Positions 52,318 to 60,198 of a stretch of DNA of 64,000 nt are shown here, in pieces. Each line of letters starts with the position of its first letter. Position 1 is the stretch's first letter. The DNA lies in the NCBI RefSeq assembly GCF_009646335.1, contig NZ_WJBU01000003.1, positions 62,001 to 126,000 of the forward strand, in the 5' to 3' direction. Made by a program: the position numbers and the translations under genes. The DNA comes from Caenimonas koreensis DSM 17982 (lineage in GTDB: Bacteria; Pseudomonadota; Gammaproteobacteria; Burkholderiales; Burkholderiaceae_C). The notes beneath the pieces were generated by a model. That model was not told the origin of the DNA. It saw nothing but the letters and a program-made list of their open reading frames with translations, and ran no database searches.

Positions 52318-54369
52318 GTGTCATTACACGCTTCCAGCCGCACCGCATCGTTCACTGCGTGTGCCGCATTGCTTTCATTCGCAGCGCCCTTATCGGCGCA
52401 AGTCTCTGCGCAAGTCTCGACGCAAGTTCCAGCGCAAGCTTCAACGCCAACGCTTGCGCCTGTCACTGTCACCGGCAATCCACTCGGCTCCAGCACCGCT
52501 GTGGCGCCAGCGGACCAGCTCTCCGGCACGGGCCTGGTGCTGCGCTCGCAATCCACGCTGGGTGAAACACTGTCTGGCACGCCCGGCGTGAGCAGCACTT
52601 ACTTCGGGCCGAACGCGAGCCGGCCCGTGATTCGCGGGCAGGACGGCGACCGCATTCGCATCCTCGCGAATAGCGGCGCTTCCATCGACGCCTCGGGTGT
52701 GAGCTACGACCATGCCGTCGCGCTCGACCCCATCGCTGTCGAGCGCATTGAAGTGCTGCGCGGGCCCGGTGCGCTGTTGTATGGCGGCAGCGCTGTTGGT
52801 GGCGTGGTCAACGTCATCGACAACCGCATTCCGCGCGAAGCGGTCACGGGCATCACGGGCCGCGCGGACATTGGTTTGAGCACGGCCAGCCGCGAGCGCG
52901 GCGGCGCGGCGCTGGTCGAGACGGGCAGCGACCGCTATGCACTGCACGTCGACATGTTCGACCGGCGCACGAGCGATGTGGCGGTGCCCGCCTTGCTTGC
53001 GTGCACCAAGCCTGGATCACCGTCGCTCGCCCGGCGCATATGCAACTCAGCGAGCTACGTGCGCGGCGGCGCGGTGGGTGGCTCGCTGCTGTTTGCCAAT
53101 GGCTACATCGGCGCATCGGCCACGACGTATCGCAACGACTACGGCACGGTGGCCGAAGACGAAGTGACGATCGGCATGAAGTCGAACCGCTATGCGCTTG
53201 AAGGCGAGTGGCGCAACCCGGTGGCGCTCGTCAAAAGCGTGAAGGCGCAATTCAGCCGCAGTGACTACTCGCATACGGAGTTCGAAGGCGCCACGCCGGG
53301 CACGCAGTTCCGCAACAGTGGCGGCGACTACCGCGTTGAGGTCAAGCACGCGAAGCTCGGGCCGCTGGAAGGCGTGGTCGGCTTGCAGGGTGAGCGCACG
53401 CGATTCGCGGCGGACGGCACGGAAGCATTCGCACCCTACAGCCGCACGCGCAGCGACGCGCTGTTTGTCTACGAAGAGTGGGCAGCGGGGTGGGGCAAGT
53501 CCACGTTCGGCGCGCGGGCCGAATCGGTTCGCGTGGAGTCGCTGGGCAACCCGCTGGTGGCGCGCTTCGTGCCCGCGGCCCGCAGCTTTGCACCACTGAG
53601 CGCGGCGGCTGGCCTGGCTGTGAATGTCGCGCCGCAATGGCAGGCCACGGCGAACCTCGCTTTCAGCGAACGCGCCCCCAAAGACTACGAACTGTTCGCC
53701 GACGGCCCGCACGTTGCCACTGGCGCGTACGAAGTGGGTAACGCAGCTTTGGGCAAGGAGCGTTCGGTCAACCTTGATGTGGGCGTGCAATGGAAGCGTG
53801 ATCACGACACCTTCCACCTGAGCGCATTCGAGAGCCGCTTTGCGAATTTCGTGTCGCTGCAAGCTAGCGGCACGCGCGTTGTTGGCGCGGACACATTGCC
53901 CGAGTTCACCTACACGCCGGTGCGCGCGCGCTTTCGTGGGTTCGAAGCTTCGGGCAATGTGCGCCTGCTGCAATCGCCGGCAACGCTGGACCTGGAACTG
54001 CGGGCCGACAGCGTTCGCGCGATCAACCTCGATACGAACGAGCCGCTGCCGCGCATCGCACCGTGGCGCGCCGGCGCGACGCTGGCCTGGGCACGCGGCG
54101 ACTGGGGCGTGCGCGTGGGCTTCGATCACTTCGCTACGCAGTCGCGCGTGCCCACGGGTGACTTGCCGACCAGCGCCTACACGCTGTGGACAACGTCTGT
54201 TACCTGGAAGATGCAGCGCGACAACTGGAATGCGCTTTGGTACGCGCGCATCGACAACGCGGCCAACACGCTTGCCTACAGCGCGACGTCGATCCTCACG
54301 CAGACGGCGCCGGGCAAGTCGCCGCTGCCGGGGCGCAACCTGAAGGTGGGTGTGCAGCTGAACTTCTAG
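52318..54369 (+). CDS. znuD: TonB-dependent receptor, ZnuD-like (zinc)
   Basis: This 683-residue receptor begins at GTG (GAAGG nine bases upstream). Its signal peptide is followed by a four-unit repeat (AQVSAQVSTQVPAQAS) and the TonB box region TLAPVTVTG. The plug includes RPVIRGQDGDRIRIL and GPGALLYGGSAVGGVVNVIDNRIP. The barrel carries the ZnuD-family block FSERAPKDYELFADGPHVATGAYEVGN and a Cys pair (CTKPGSPSLARRIC) in an early extracellular loop, and ends with Phe. It closes the MacB-like/DUF3299 cluster, supporting zinc uptake. Confidence 0.82.
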   Translation: MSLHASSRTASFTACAALLSFAAPLSAQVSAQVSTQVPAQASTPTLAPVTVTGNPLGSSTAVAPADQLSGTGLVLRSQSTLGETLSGTPGVSSTYFGPNASRPVIRGQDGDRIRILANSGASIDASGVSYDHAVALDPIAVERIEVLRGPGALLYGGSAVGGVVNVIDNRIPREAVTGITGRADIGLSTASRERGGAALVETGSDRYALHVDMFDRRTSDVAVPALLACTKPGSPSLARRICNSASYVRGGAVGGSLLFANGYIGASATTYRNDYGTVAEDEVTIGMKSNRYALEGEWRNPVALVKSVKAQFSRSDYSHTEFEGATPGTQFRNSGGDYRVEVKHAKLGPLEGVVGLQGERTRFAADGTEAFAPYSRTRSDALFVYEEWAAGWGKSTFGARAESVRVESLGNPLVARFVPAARSFAPLSAAAGLAVNVAPQWQATANLAFSERAPKDYELFADGPHVATGAYEVGNAALGKERSVNLDVGVQWKRDHDTFHLSAFESRFANFVSLQASGTRVVGADTLPEFTYTPVRARFRGFEASGNVRLLQSPATLDLELRADSVRAINLDTNEPLPRIAPWRAGATLAWARGDWGVRVGFDHFATQSRVPTGDLPTSAYTLWTTSVTWKMQRDNWNALWYARIDNAANTLAYSATSILTQTAPGKSPLPGRNLKVGVQLNF

Positions 54370-54542
54370 CTGAGCTTCTAAGTACGCATTCTTAAGCGGG
54401 ATGGTCGGCCTTTGGCGGTCTTGATGTAGCCACAGCGAATACAGTTGCGCGGCCCCGGAAGACCTCGGGAGTGCATGCGAACCATTGAAATTCCGTCGCT
54501 CATTGCTGTTTGCGGGCAATCATGGGTAGTGACGCACATTGA

Positions 54543-55196
54543 CTAAGCGGATCCGGGAGCCGGGCGCGCGCAACGCGCCACGAAGTTGCCGACGATCGCC
54601 GCGTCAGGAAACGCCTTCTTTAGCAGAATCGAGCACGCGACGAAGTGCGCACCAGTGGTCAGCACATCGTCGAAGAGGTAGATGTACTTTGGTGGATTCA
54701 CGGGCACTGAGGACAATGAGAGCGTCTTGATCAACTCATCAATCTTTGGTCTCTTTTTTGTCGCGTGACTGGTTGGAGCTGAGCCAGCACTGACGATCGC
54801 TTCACGCACGTCCAGCGCCACGCCCGTCGACGCCCCGATCTTCAGCAGGACTTGCGTCATTCGATCGTCGAAAAGCGGATCGGGACGTGCTCTAGATGGG
54901 GGCACAGGCACAAGCATGCATTGGTGCGCGAGCGCAGACCATTTCCAGAACCCAGCGAATGCAGTACTGATTCGCTCGATCGCATCGCGCTTGCGTTGCC
55001 AGTCCGGATCCTGCTGCTTAAATGCAGGCGCTTTAAAGTCGGCGACAAGCCGATTTGTCTCCGAGAAGTTCCACGTCAAGCCTTTGGTGAATTCCCAAGG
55101 CGTGTACTCGCCCCAGAAGTAGCACTTGTGCTCCGGGCGGAGATAGAAATGCTGATGGCGCTCGACGCCTCCGATCAACTGTAGGCGCTGGCGCAT
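54543..55196 (-). CDS. ComF-like phosphoribosyltransferase domain protein
   Basis: This 217-residue protein has the type I PRTase PRPP loop YIYLFDDVLTTG at 171-182, and the segment MLVPVPPSRARPDPLFDDRM (94-113) matches the ComF layout. The N-terminal 90 residues lack the ComF zinc finger and instead carry HFYLRPEHKCYFWGEYTP, family unknown. The start overlaps the dprA-like stop (TGATG), so the two are coupled. Base composition is lower in GC than upstream genes. With DprA it recalls natural competence, but the divergent helicase operon suggests a defence role (inference). Confidence 0.8.
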   Translation of the reverse strand: MRQRLQLIGGVERHQHFYLRPEHKCYFWGEYTPWEFTKGLTWNFSETNRLVADFKAPAFKQQDPDWQRKRDAIERISTAFAGFWKWSALAHQCMLVPVPPSRARPDPLFDDRMTQVLLKIGASTGVALDVREAIVSAGSAPTSHATKKRPKIDELIKTLSLSSVPVNPPKYIYLFDDVLTTGAHFVACSILLKKAFPDAAIVGNFVARCARPAPGSA

Positions 55197-56083
55197 CAGG
55201 CGAACGCCTCTAGAATTTGCGAGAAGTCGGCGACGCGCGTAGCTCCGAGCCTCTCAAGTTCGGCCGGCCAGGCGAGGCCCGGCTTGTGGAAATTGCTCTC
55301 TAGGATGAAGAGCCTGCGCCCCTGGTCAAGAGCGGCACGGGCCTGCGTTAGCGTTCCCGAAGTTTCGCCCGCCTCCACGATAACCGTTGCCTGCGTGAGC
55401 GCCGACATAGTCTTGTTCCGCTCAGGAAAGAAAAGACGATTCCTCCGATAGTCTTGGCGCTTGTACCGCAGCACTGGGACCTGGCTTACGACTAGGTACT
55501 TGTTTGCCAATGCCTCCTGAAGCGCTGCGTTCTCGCGAGGGTAGCTCTCTGAGATCGGCGTTCCGATGACGGCAAACGTGCGACCGCCGAACTCCATTGC
55601 CGCTGTGTGGGCGATCGTGTCCACCCCGCGTGCCAAACCCGAAACTATGGTGAAGCCAGAGGCGACGAGCTGCCGGACGAGCTTGCGCGTGCGATCCCTT
55701 CCTTCTGGCGATACTTCTCGCGTGCCAACGACGGAGATTCGGCGCGGTGATTCGGCCAAGTCCCAAGACCCTCTGAAGTACAAGCCGCCGATGGGCTCCT
55801 TTGCATCGCGCAGACATGCTGGGTAGGTCCAGGCGCCATACAACCGGACCCCAAAGTTCGCAACGCCCCGACGCTCGAATTCGGCAATGACCTCCGCCCA
55901 GGTTTCGCGAGCCTTGTCCTGTGGGACGAGCTCTGACGGAAGCCACGCTCCTTCGCGACCTAGAAGCGCTGCCATCCGGCGCACTGACATCCCCGGCTGC
56001 ATCCAAAGGTATTCGTATGCCCCCATTTCATTGGCGGCATCGACTGCTTTCTCAGCCAGGAATTCAGCGTGCGTCTCAGTCAC
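55196..56083 (-). CDS. DprA/Smf-like SLOG-domain protein
   Basis: This 295-residue protein has a Rossmann-like DprA domain with RISVVGTREVSPEGR (115-129), VSGLARGVDTIAHTAAM (147-163), GTPISESYPRENAALQ and NRLFFPERNKTMSALTQATVIVEAGETSGTLTQA. DprA loads RecA on incoming ssDNA, but SLOG proteins also occur in immune systems as nucleotide or DNA sensors. The C-terminal winged helix of many DprA proteins is absent and the N-terminal 80 residues are not a normal SAM domain. It is divergent from the 944-residue gene. Confidence 0.85.
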   Translation of the reverse strand: MTETHAEFLAEKAVDAANEMGAYEYLWMQPGMSVRRMAALLGREGAWLPSELVPQDKARETWAEVIAEFERRGVANFGVRLYGAWTYPACLRDAKEPIGGLYFRGSWDLAESPRRISVVGTREVSPEGRDRTRKLVRQLVASGFTIVSGLARGVDTIAHTAAMEFGGRTFAVIGTPISESYPRENAALQEALANKYLVVSQVPVLRYKRQDYRRNRLFFPERNKTMSALTQATVIVEAGETSGTLTQARAALDQGRRLFILESNFHKPGLAWPAELERLGATRVADFSQILEAFA

Positions 56084-56116
56084 GATTTTTCACCTTAACG
56101 GCATAGTAACGACCCC

Positions 56117-56144
56117 AAACGCCAAATCTGATTTGGACGCGTTT
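56117..56144. promoter_or_regulatory. Palindrome in the divergent promoter region of the putative defence island
   Basis: CCAAATC (56122-56128) and GATTTGG (56130-56136) are exact inverted repeats about one central base. AAACGC (56117-56122) and GCGTTT (56139-56144) extend the symmetry with a small bulge. The 210-base gap between the two operons also holds TTGACA at 56175-56180. It is a likely shared operator or protein-binding site. Confidence 0.55.
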
Positions 56145-56292
56145 AGGTGTGATAGGTGGGGTGGGCAATTCACGTTGACAACCGCAGATATAGAGCACCA
56201 CATTACAGCGAGGGGTGCAAGGGGGGATATATGCCGATTTCAGTCAAAGGCGCAAATTGGCCGCGATCAAATAGAGCTTCGGAGGGGGCTCT

Positions 56293-59127
56293 GTGAGCTC
56301 CTACCTTTTGGAAGTTGAGGAGGGTCTTCGCACTCACTTCGATTGGCTTAAGAGGGAAAAGAGCGCCCTTAAGTCGCCGGTCTTCGCGATCGAGCATCCA
56401 CTATCGAAAGAGGAGCTCGCAAAGCTCCGTGCGGAGTTAGCGAGCAGCTTGCGGCTCGCCGGCGAAATGTCGTCGAAGTACAAGTTATGTTGGATCGTTC
56501 ACAGTGCTGAGCACGGCTACGATTTTGCTGGCCTTGAGTTCTGGGAATCGTTTGCCAAAATGACGCCGAACTGGTCGGTGTATGGCAACAAGTATGTTCT
56601 TCGCTCTTGGTATCGAGAGTTCGCAAAGGCCCACGGCGGGATCCAGCCGCAAGGTGACTGGGGCAAGCACTACACCTTCATTGCTTGGCCGATCGCTAAT
56701 GCCTTGGCGCCGCTGGACCTTCAGGTCCATCTGGCGCGTACTCTGTTCAATGCCAGATACTTCTTACGCGAAACCCAAGAGGCACCGGCAGAGATGATTG
56801 GACGCTTCATTTCTCCCTATGCCGAAAACCCGAGCTCGCGTTTTCAATTTTTCCTTGAACAAAGCAGCATCGTCGGCTACCTCGTTCGAGGCCTGCTGGA
56901 GGGGATCGACAAGGAAACTGTCATTTACAGGCCGACGCTTCAGCGCATCACCAATGATCTCAACGGCCGGGCCAACGCTAGAGAATGGTTGCGCGACGCT
57001 CGTCGCCAGTACAGCAGAACAATCTTCTATTACGGCCGGCAGAACGAGTACAGGTTAAGCAACGGCGACGACGGAGGGGTCGACGAAGGTGGCGCTGACC
57101 CTATCGCCCAACTTCGCCGCAGCGGCGTGCTGCTCAAGCCCAGGATAGTGCTGACCCGCCGCGAGGATGATTCGTGGGTTCCTGTTTTGCGCATTCCAGG
57201 CTTTCAACCACTTGTAGACATTCGGCAGGAGTTTCGAGCGCATCTGCTTCGTTCAAAATTTGTCGTTCCCGCTCATGGCGACCAGTTGTTTTTGGGCGCC
57301 ACGCTCCTGACGGGAGCGCCGCTGTCGCGTACGCTGCGCAGCTGGCCAGCGGAACGGGAGTGCGTCCTGCGATTCAACACGCGGGAGTCCTACTTCGACC
57401 AGATCGTCAGTGCCGAATGCCAGATGGATCCCTCCAATATCTGGCTATTCCAAGACCGTCGAGACGGCGGAGCCACATTGATTACCGGCGGTCAAGTTCG
57501 CGCCGGGGCGAGCTACATCGTTGTTGCTCGTAACGCAGATGCAATCAACGCGCTGGGCAAACCGACCACGCTGAAGTGCGACGGCGCTCATGCGGTCGCA
57601 CTCGATTTGCCGAATCCACTTGGCAGCGACTTAAGTCACCGGCTGGAGCGTGCTGGGCTGTCCATCGCGAGGCGCTTGCGGCTGCAGCCTGTCGGACTGC
57701 GCCCGCGTCAATGGACCGAGGATGGGTTCGGCGAGTGGCTGTCCTCTGAAACCCCCACTCTAGTCGTATACCGGGATTTCGAGTTCGACGCTCTAACGAT
57801 CGAGTTCGTCGGGTTGCAACCAGAAGAGATCAAGTGCGGTCCAGGTACAGAGCCCGCATTCATGCAGTTGCGCAACTTACCAATCGGCCGGCACCATCTC
57901 CAGATCAAGGCCACGAAACTGACTGGCAATCTCGGCGCCTATCGAGCTGAGGTCGCTAGTGCAAGCCTGCACGTCTATATCAGGCCCCCAACTTCTTGGG
58001 CACCAGGCAAGCTCGCGCTTTCTGCTCTGGTCGTCTCAACGGATCCTCCCATCCCCACATTGGACGATTTGTTCAATCACTCGTTAGACCTCCAGGTCGC
58101 GGGCGACAGCTCCAGATCACTGACGATCTCCCTGAGAGCCATCGACGAGAACGGTGCTGCCAAACTTACAGACATCGCGAAGAACCTGCGATCACCGCTG
58201 GACTCCTCTGTATGGCACAGCGCGCTGCAATCGTTTCTGGACGGCTTGGAAAGTGAGTTGCCGTACTTCACCGCCACTTCCACAGGTTTGGTGATTGCCG
58301 CGGAGGACGTTGGCGAGCAGCGAGTTGCGTTGGAGATTCCCGCCAAGCCACTTCGCTGGGCATACTCGCATCAAGGCACGGCGCAGAAAGTACTCCTGCT
58401 GAACGACGGCGTCGAGGAGGCGGAGATCGAAGCGGCGTTCTACCCTTTCGCGCGGCCCAACCAGCAGGAGAGACTCGATGTCTCTGCCCTTTCCGGCGGA
58501 ATTGACGTTGGGGGCAAGCACGGCCTCTACCAAGTCCGCGGGGCAGGAATAGAGATCGCAATTGTGGTCGGGTCAGCTGCGACGCGGGGACATGGATTGG
58601 AGTTCCTGCAGGCAGGCGCAGACTCCGAAGCTCTGGTCAAACTCAACATTCGACAACTTATCGCTCTTCGCACACTCTGGTGTAGCGCCCGCGCCGTGAA
58701 CAAACTAGGGCGATATAAGCGCAACTCCCTGTGTGGCCTGCTGCACCGGGCGGTACTTGCCAAGACGTGCACCGAATATTGGTGTCGTGAAGAACAGGCA
58801 CTGACAAGCAACTCCACGGAGTTGGATTGGTCGCGTTTGGAGGAAGGAGTCCATCCACGGTCCTTTGCGATCTGCCTGACGAACGCTTGGAAGCGAGATC
58901 GACCTCATACTAGGTCGGAGCTGGCGGACGTCTTTTCGGAGATCGCACACTCATTCAAGTTGGCGAGCTACAAGGAGGCGCGTGCCGTCTGGGCATTGGC
59001 CACTGAATCGGCTCCCTCGGAACACTCGACAACGAATGTTCCCATCGGGGCCGGTCTGGAGACGCTGATGAAAGGTGCGCGATTAATGTGGCGCTCTCAA
59101 GAGCTGGGCCGCAGGAGGGATCTGTGA
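56293..59127 (+). CDS. Large uncharacterised protein of the putative defence operon
   Basis: This 944-residue protein begins at GTG with GGAGGGGG ahead of it. No motif of a known enzyme was recognised. Residues 1-250 are helical and Trp-rich (WIVHSAEHGYDFAGLEFWES ... GDWGKHYTFIAWPIANALAP). About 270-600 reads as beta-rich, with LRIPGFQPLVDIRQEF and GGQVRAGASYIVVARN. The C-terminal part (about 750-944) is again helical, with several Cys. No membrane segment or ATP motif is visible. The stop overlaps the next GTG. Large partners of DUF1998-type helicases in defence loci have this size and position; homology is not claimed. Confidence 0.75.
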   Translation: MSSYLLEVEEGLRTHFDWLKREKSALKSPVFAIEHPLSKEELAKLRAELASSLRLAGEMSSKYKLCWIVHSAEHGYDFAGLEFWESFAKMTPNWSVYGNKYVLRSWYREFAKAHGGIQPQGDWGKHYTFIAWPIANALAPLDLQVHLARTLFNARYFLRETQEAPAEMIGRFISPYAENPSSRFQFFLEQSSIVGYLVRGLLEGIDKETVIYRPTLQRITNDLNGRANAREWLRDARRQYSRTIFYYGRQNEYRLSNGDDGGVDEGGADPIAQLRRSGVLLKPRIVLTRREDDSWVPVLRIPGFQPLVDIRQEFRAHLLRSKFVVPAHGDQLFLGATLLTGAPLSRTLRSWPAERECVLRFNTRESYFDQIVSAECQMDPSNIWLFQDRRDGGATLITGGQVRAGASYIVVARNADAINALGKPTTLKCDGAHAVALDLPNPLGSDLSHRLERAGLSIARRLRLQPVGLRPRQWTEDGFGEWLSSETPTLVVYRDFEFDALTIEFVGLQPEEIKCGPGTEPAFMQLRNLPIGRHHLQIKATKLTGNLGAYRAEVASASLHVYIRPPTSWAPGKLALSALVVSTDPPIPTLDDLFNHSLDLQVAGDSSRSLTISLRAIDENGAAKLTDIAKNLRSPLDSSVWHSALQSFLDGLESELPYFTATSTGLVIAAEDVGEQRVALEIPAKPLRWAYSHQGTAQKVLLLNDGVEEAEIEAAFYPFARPNQQERLDVSALSGGIDVGGKHGLYQVRGAGIEIAIVVGSAATRGHGLEFLQAGADSEALVKLNIRQLIALRTLWCSARAVNKLGRYKRNSLCGLLHRAVLAKTCTEYWCREEQALTSNSTELDWSRLEEGVHPRSFAICLTNAWKRDRPHTRSELADVFSEIAHSFKLASYKEARAVWALATESAPSEHSTTNVPIGAGLETLMKGARLMWRSQELGRRRDL

Positions 59128-60197
59128 GCAAGCCTGAATTGGTATCAGTAACCCCACCTAAAGTCCTCCAGCAGATTCACGCGGACCTATCACTGCCAGA
59201 CACCGGCGACCCCCAGACTTTGGTCGCCGAAGTGATGCGGCGCATTGCCGGCACGATGTGTCCGTGCCCTCCGGGCGCGCTACGTCGCGCGACGGTAAGC
59301 GCACTCGCGCCCCTCTCGCTCCTCGACGCACTTGAAGACCAAGTGGATGACACGTTTGAAGACTTAGTTGGAACGGGCGATCTGATTGAGCTGACCCGGG
59401 TACTCGTCGAAGGCGGTGAAAACCAACCGTCGTGGATGTTCTGCAGCCCGCCGAGCTTTGTCAGACGAAGCAGCGGGCGCATCTATATCATCGGTGTGGC
59501 TCCTGATGACGCGGTCTTCCTGCCTTCGGAGTTGCGCAAGACGATGCTCCGATCCGGAGCACTCAGATACTTCGACGATCCAGAAGGTGCGTGCGCAAAG
59601 GAGTTGCGGGGGATCGGTCTCCGTGAGTTGCTCCCAGAAGCTTGGCTGGTGCAACGGCGCCCTGTTTCGGCTGAGGCGGTCGTGACGCAGCATCTCCACC
59701 TCCTGGAAAAGAACGGAGTTCCTGGAGCGCTCGACAAGGCTGTGATACTCGGCGGCCCAAATGCAGGCAAGAGTTACCGAGATCGGTGGATGTCTCCGAC
59801 AAATGAGAGCGGTCATTTCATCGTGCGCGTTCCCCAACTCTATGGTGAGCCGCTGTGGTATCTGTCGAAATTGGATTTAGGAGTCGTCCAGCGCTCCTTG
59901 CTAATGCCTGCTCAAGAAGCAAAGGAGCGATCGAGTGACGCCGCCTGGCGTTTGCAACTCGCTCTTGACGCCGCTGCTGGTCAACCGAACGCATACAAGC
60001 TGGCAGAGATCGATGGTGGATACCTGATGGTCTTCAGCTTCCCACTGCCCCTAGAGGCCAGGAGGCGACTGACCATCGTCGGCTCACGTCGGGCCCAGCC
60101 TGGCTCGGGTACGACGCGGTTCTGGATTCCAAAAAATGAATTGGCGGAGGAGCAGCGGTTCTTGCGCGATTCCTACTGGCTGTTTGCCAAGGACTGA
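59124..60197 (+). CDS. Uncharacterised 357-residue protein of the putative defence operon
   Basis: Begins at GTG, overlapping the previous stop (GTGA), with GCAGGAGGG upstream. Residues about 45-95 could form a winged helix (RATVSALAPLSLLDALEDQVDDTFEDLVGTGDLIELTRV). The rest contains RIYIIGVAPDDAVFLPSELR and LLPEAWLVQRRP, with no known motif. An apparent P-loop-like GGPNAGKSYRDRW at about 220 lacks the hydrophobic strand context to be convincing. The helicase ATG follows the stop by one base. Confidence 0.7.
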   Translation: MSKPELVSVTPPKVLQQIHADLSLPDTGDPQTLVAEVMRRIAGTMCPCPPGALRRATVSALAPLSLLDALEDQVDDTFEDLVGTGDLIELTRVLVEGGENQPSWMFCSPPSFVRRSSGRIYIIGVAPDDAVFLPSELRKTMLRSGALRYFDDPEGACAKELRGIGLRELLPEAWLVQRRPVSAEAVVTQHLHLLEKNGVPGALDKAVILGGPNAGKSYRDRWMSPTNESGHFIVRVPQLYGEPLWYLSKLDLGVVQRSLLMPAQEAKERSSDAAWRLQLALDAAAGQPNAYKLAEIDGGYLMVFSFPLPLEARRRLTIVGSRRAQPGSGTTRFWIPKNELAEEQRFLRDSYWLFAKD

Positions 60198-60198
60198 T

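Noticed and set aside
54370-54542. A tRNA or attachment site at the island border
   Set aside because: I looked for a clover-leaf, a GGTTCGAATCC-like T-arm and direct repeats in this gap and saw none. The left border of the island is therefore only approximate.
59750-59790. P-loop ATPase motif in the 357-residue protein
   Set aside because: GGPNAGKSY resembles Walker A, but there is no preceding hydrophobic strand and no Walker B, so it is treated as chance.
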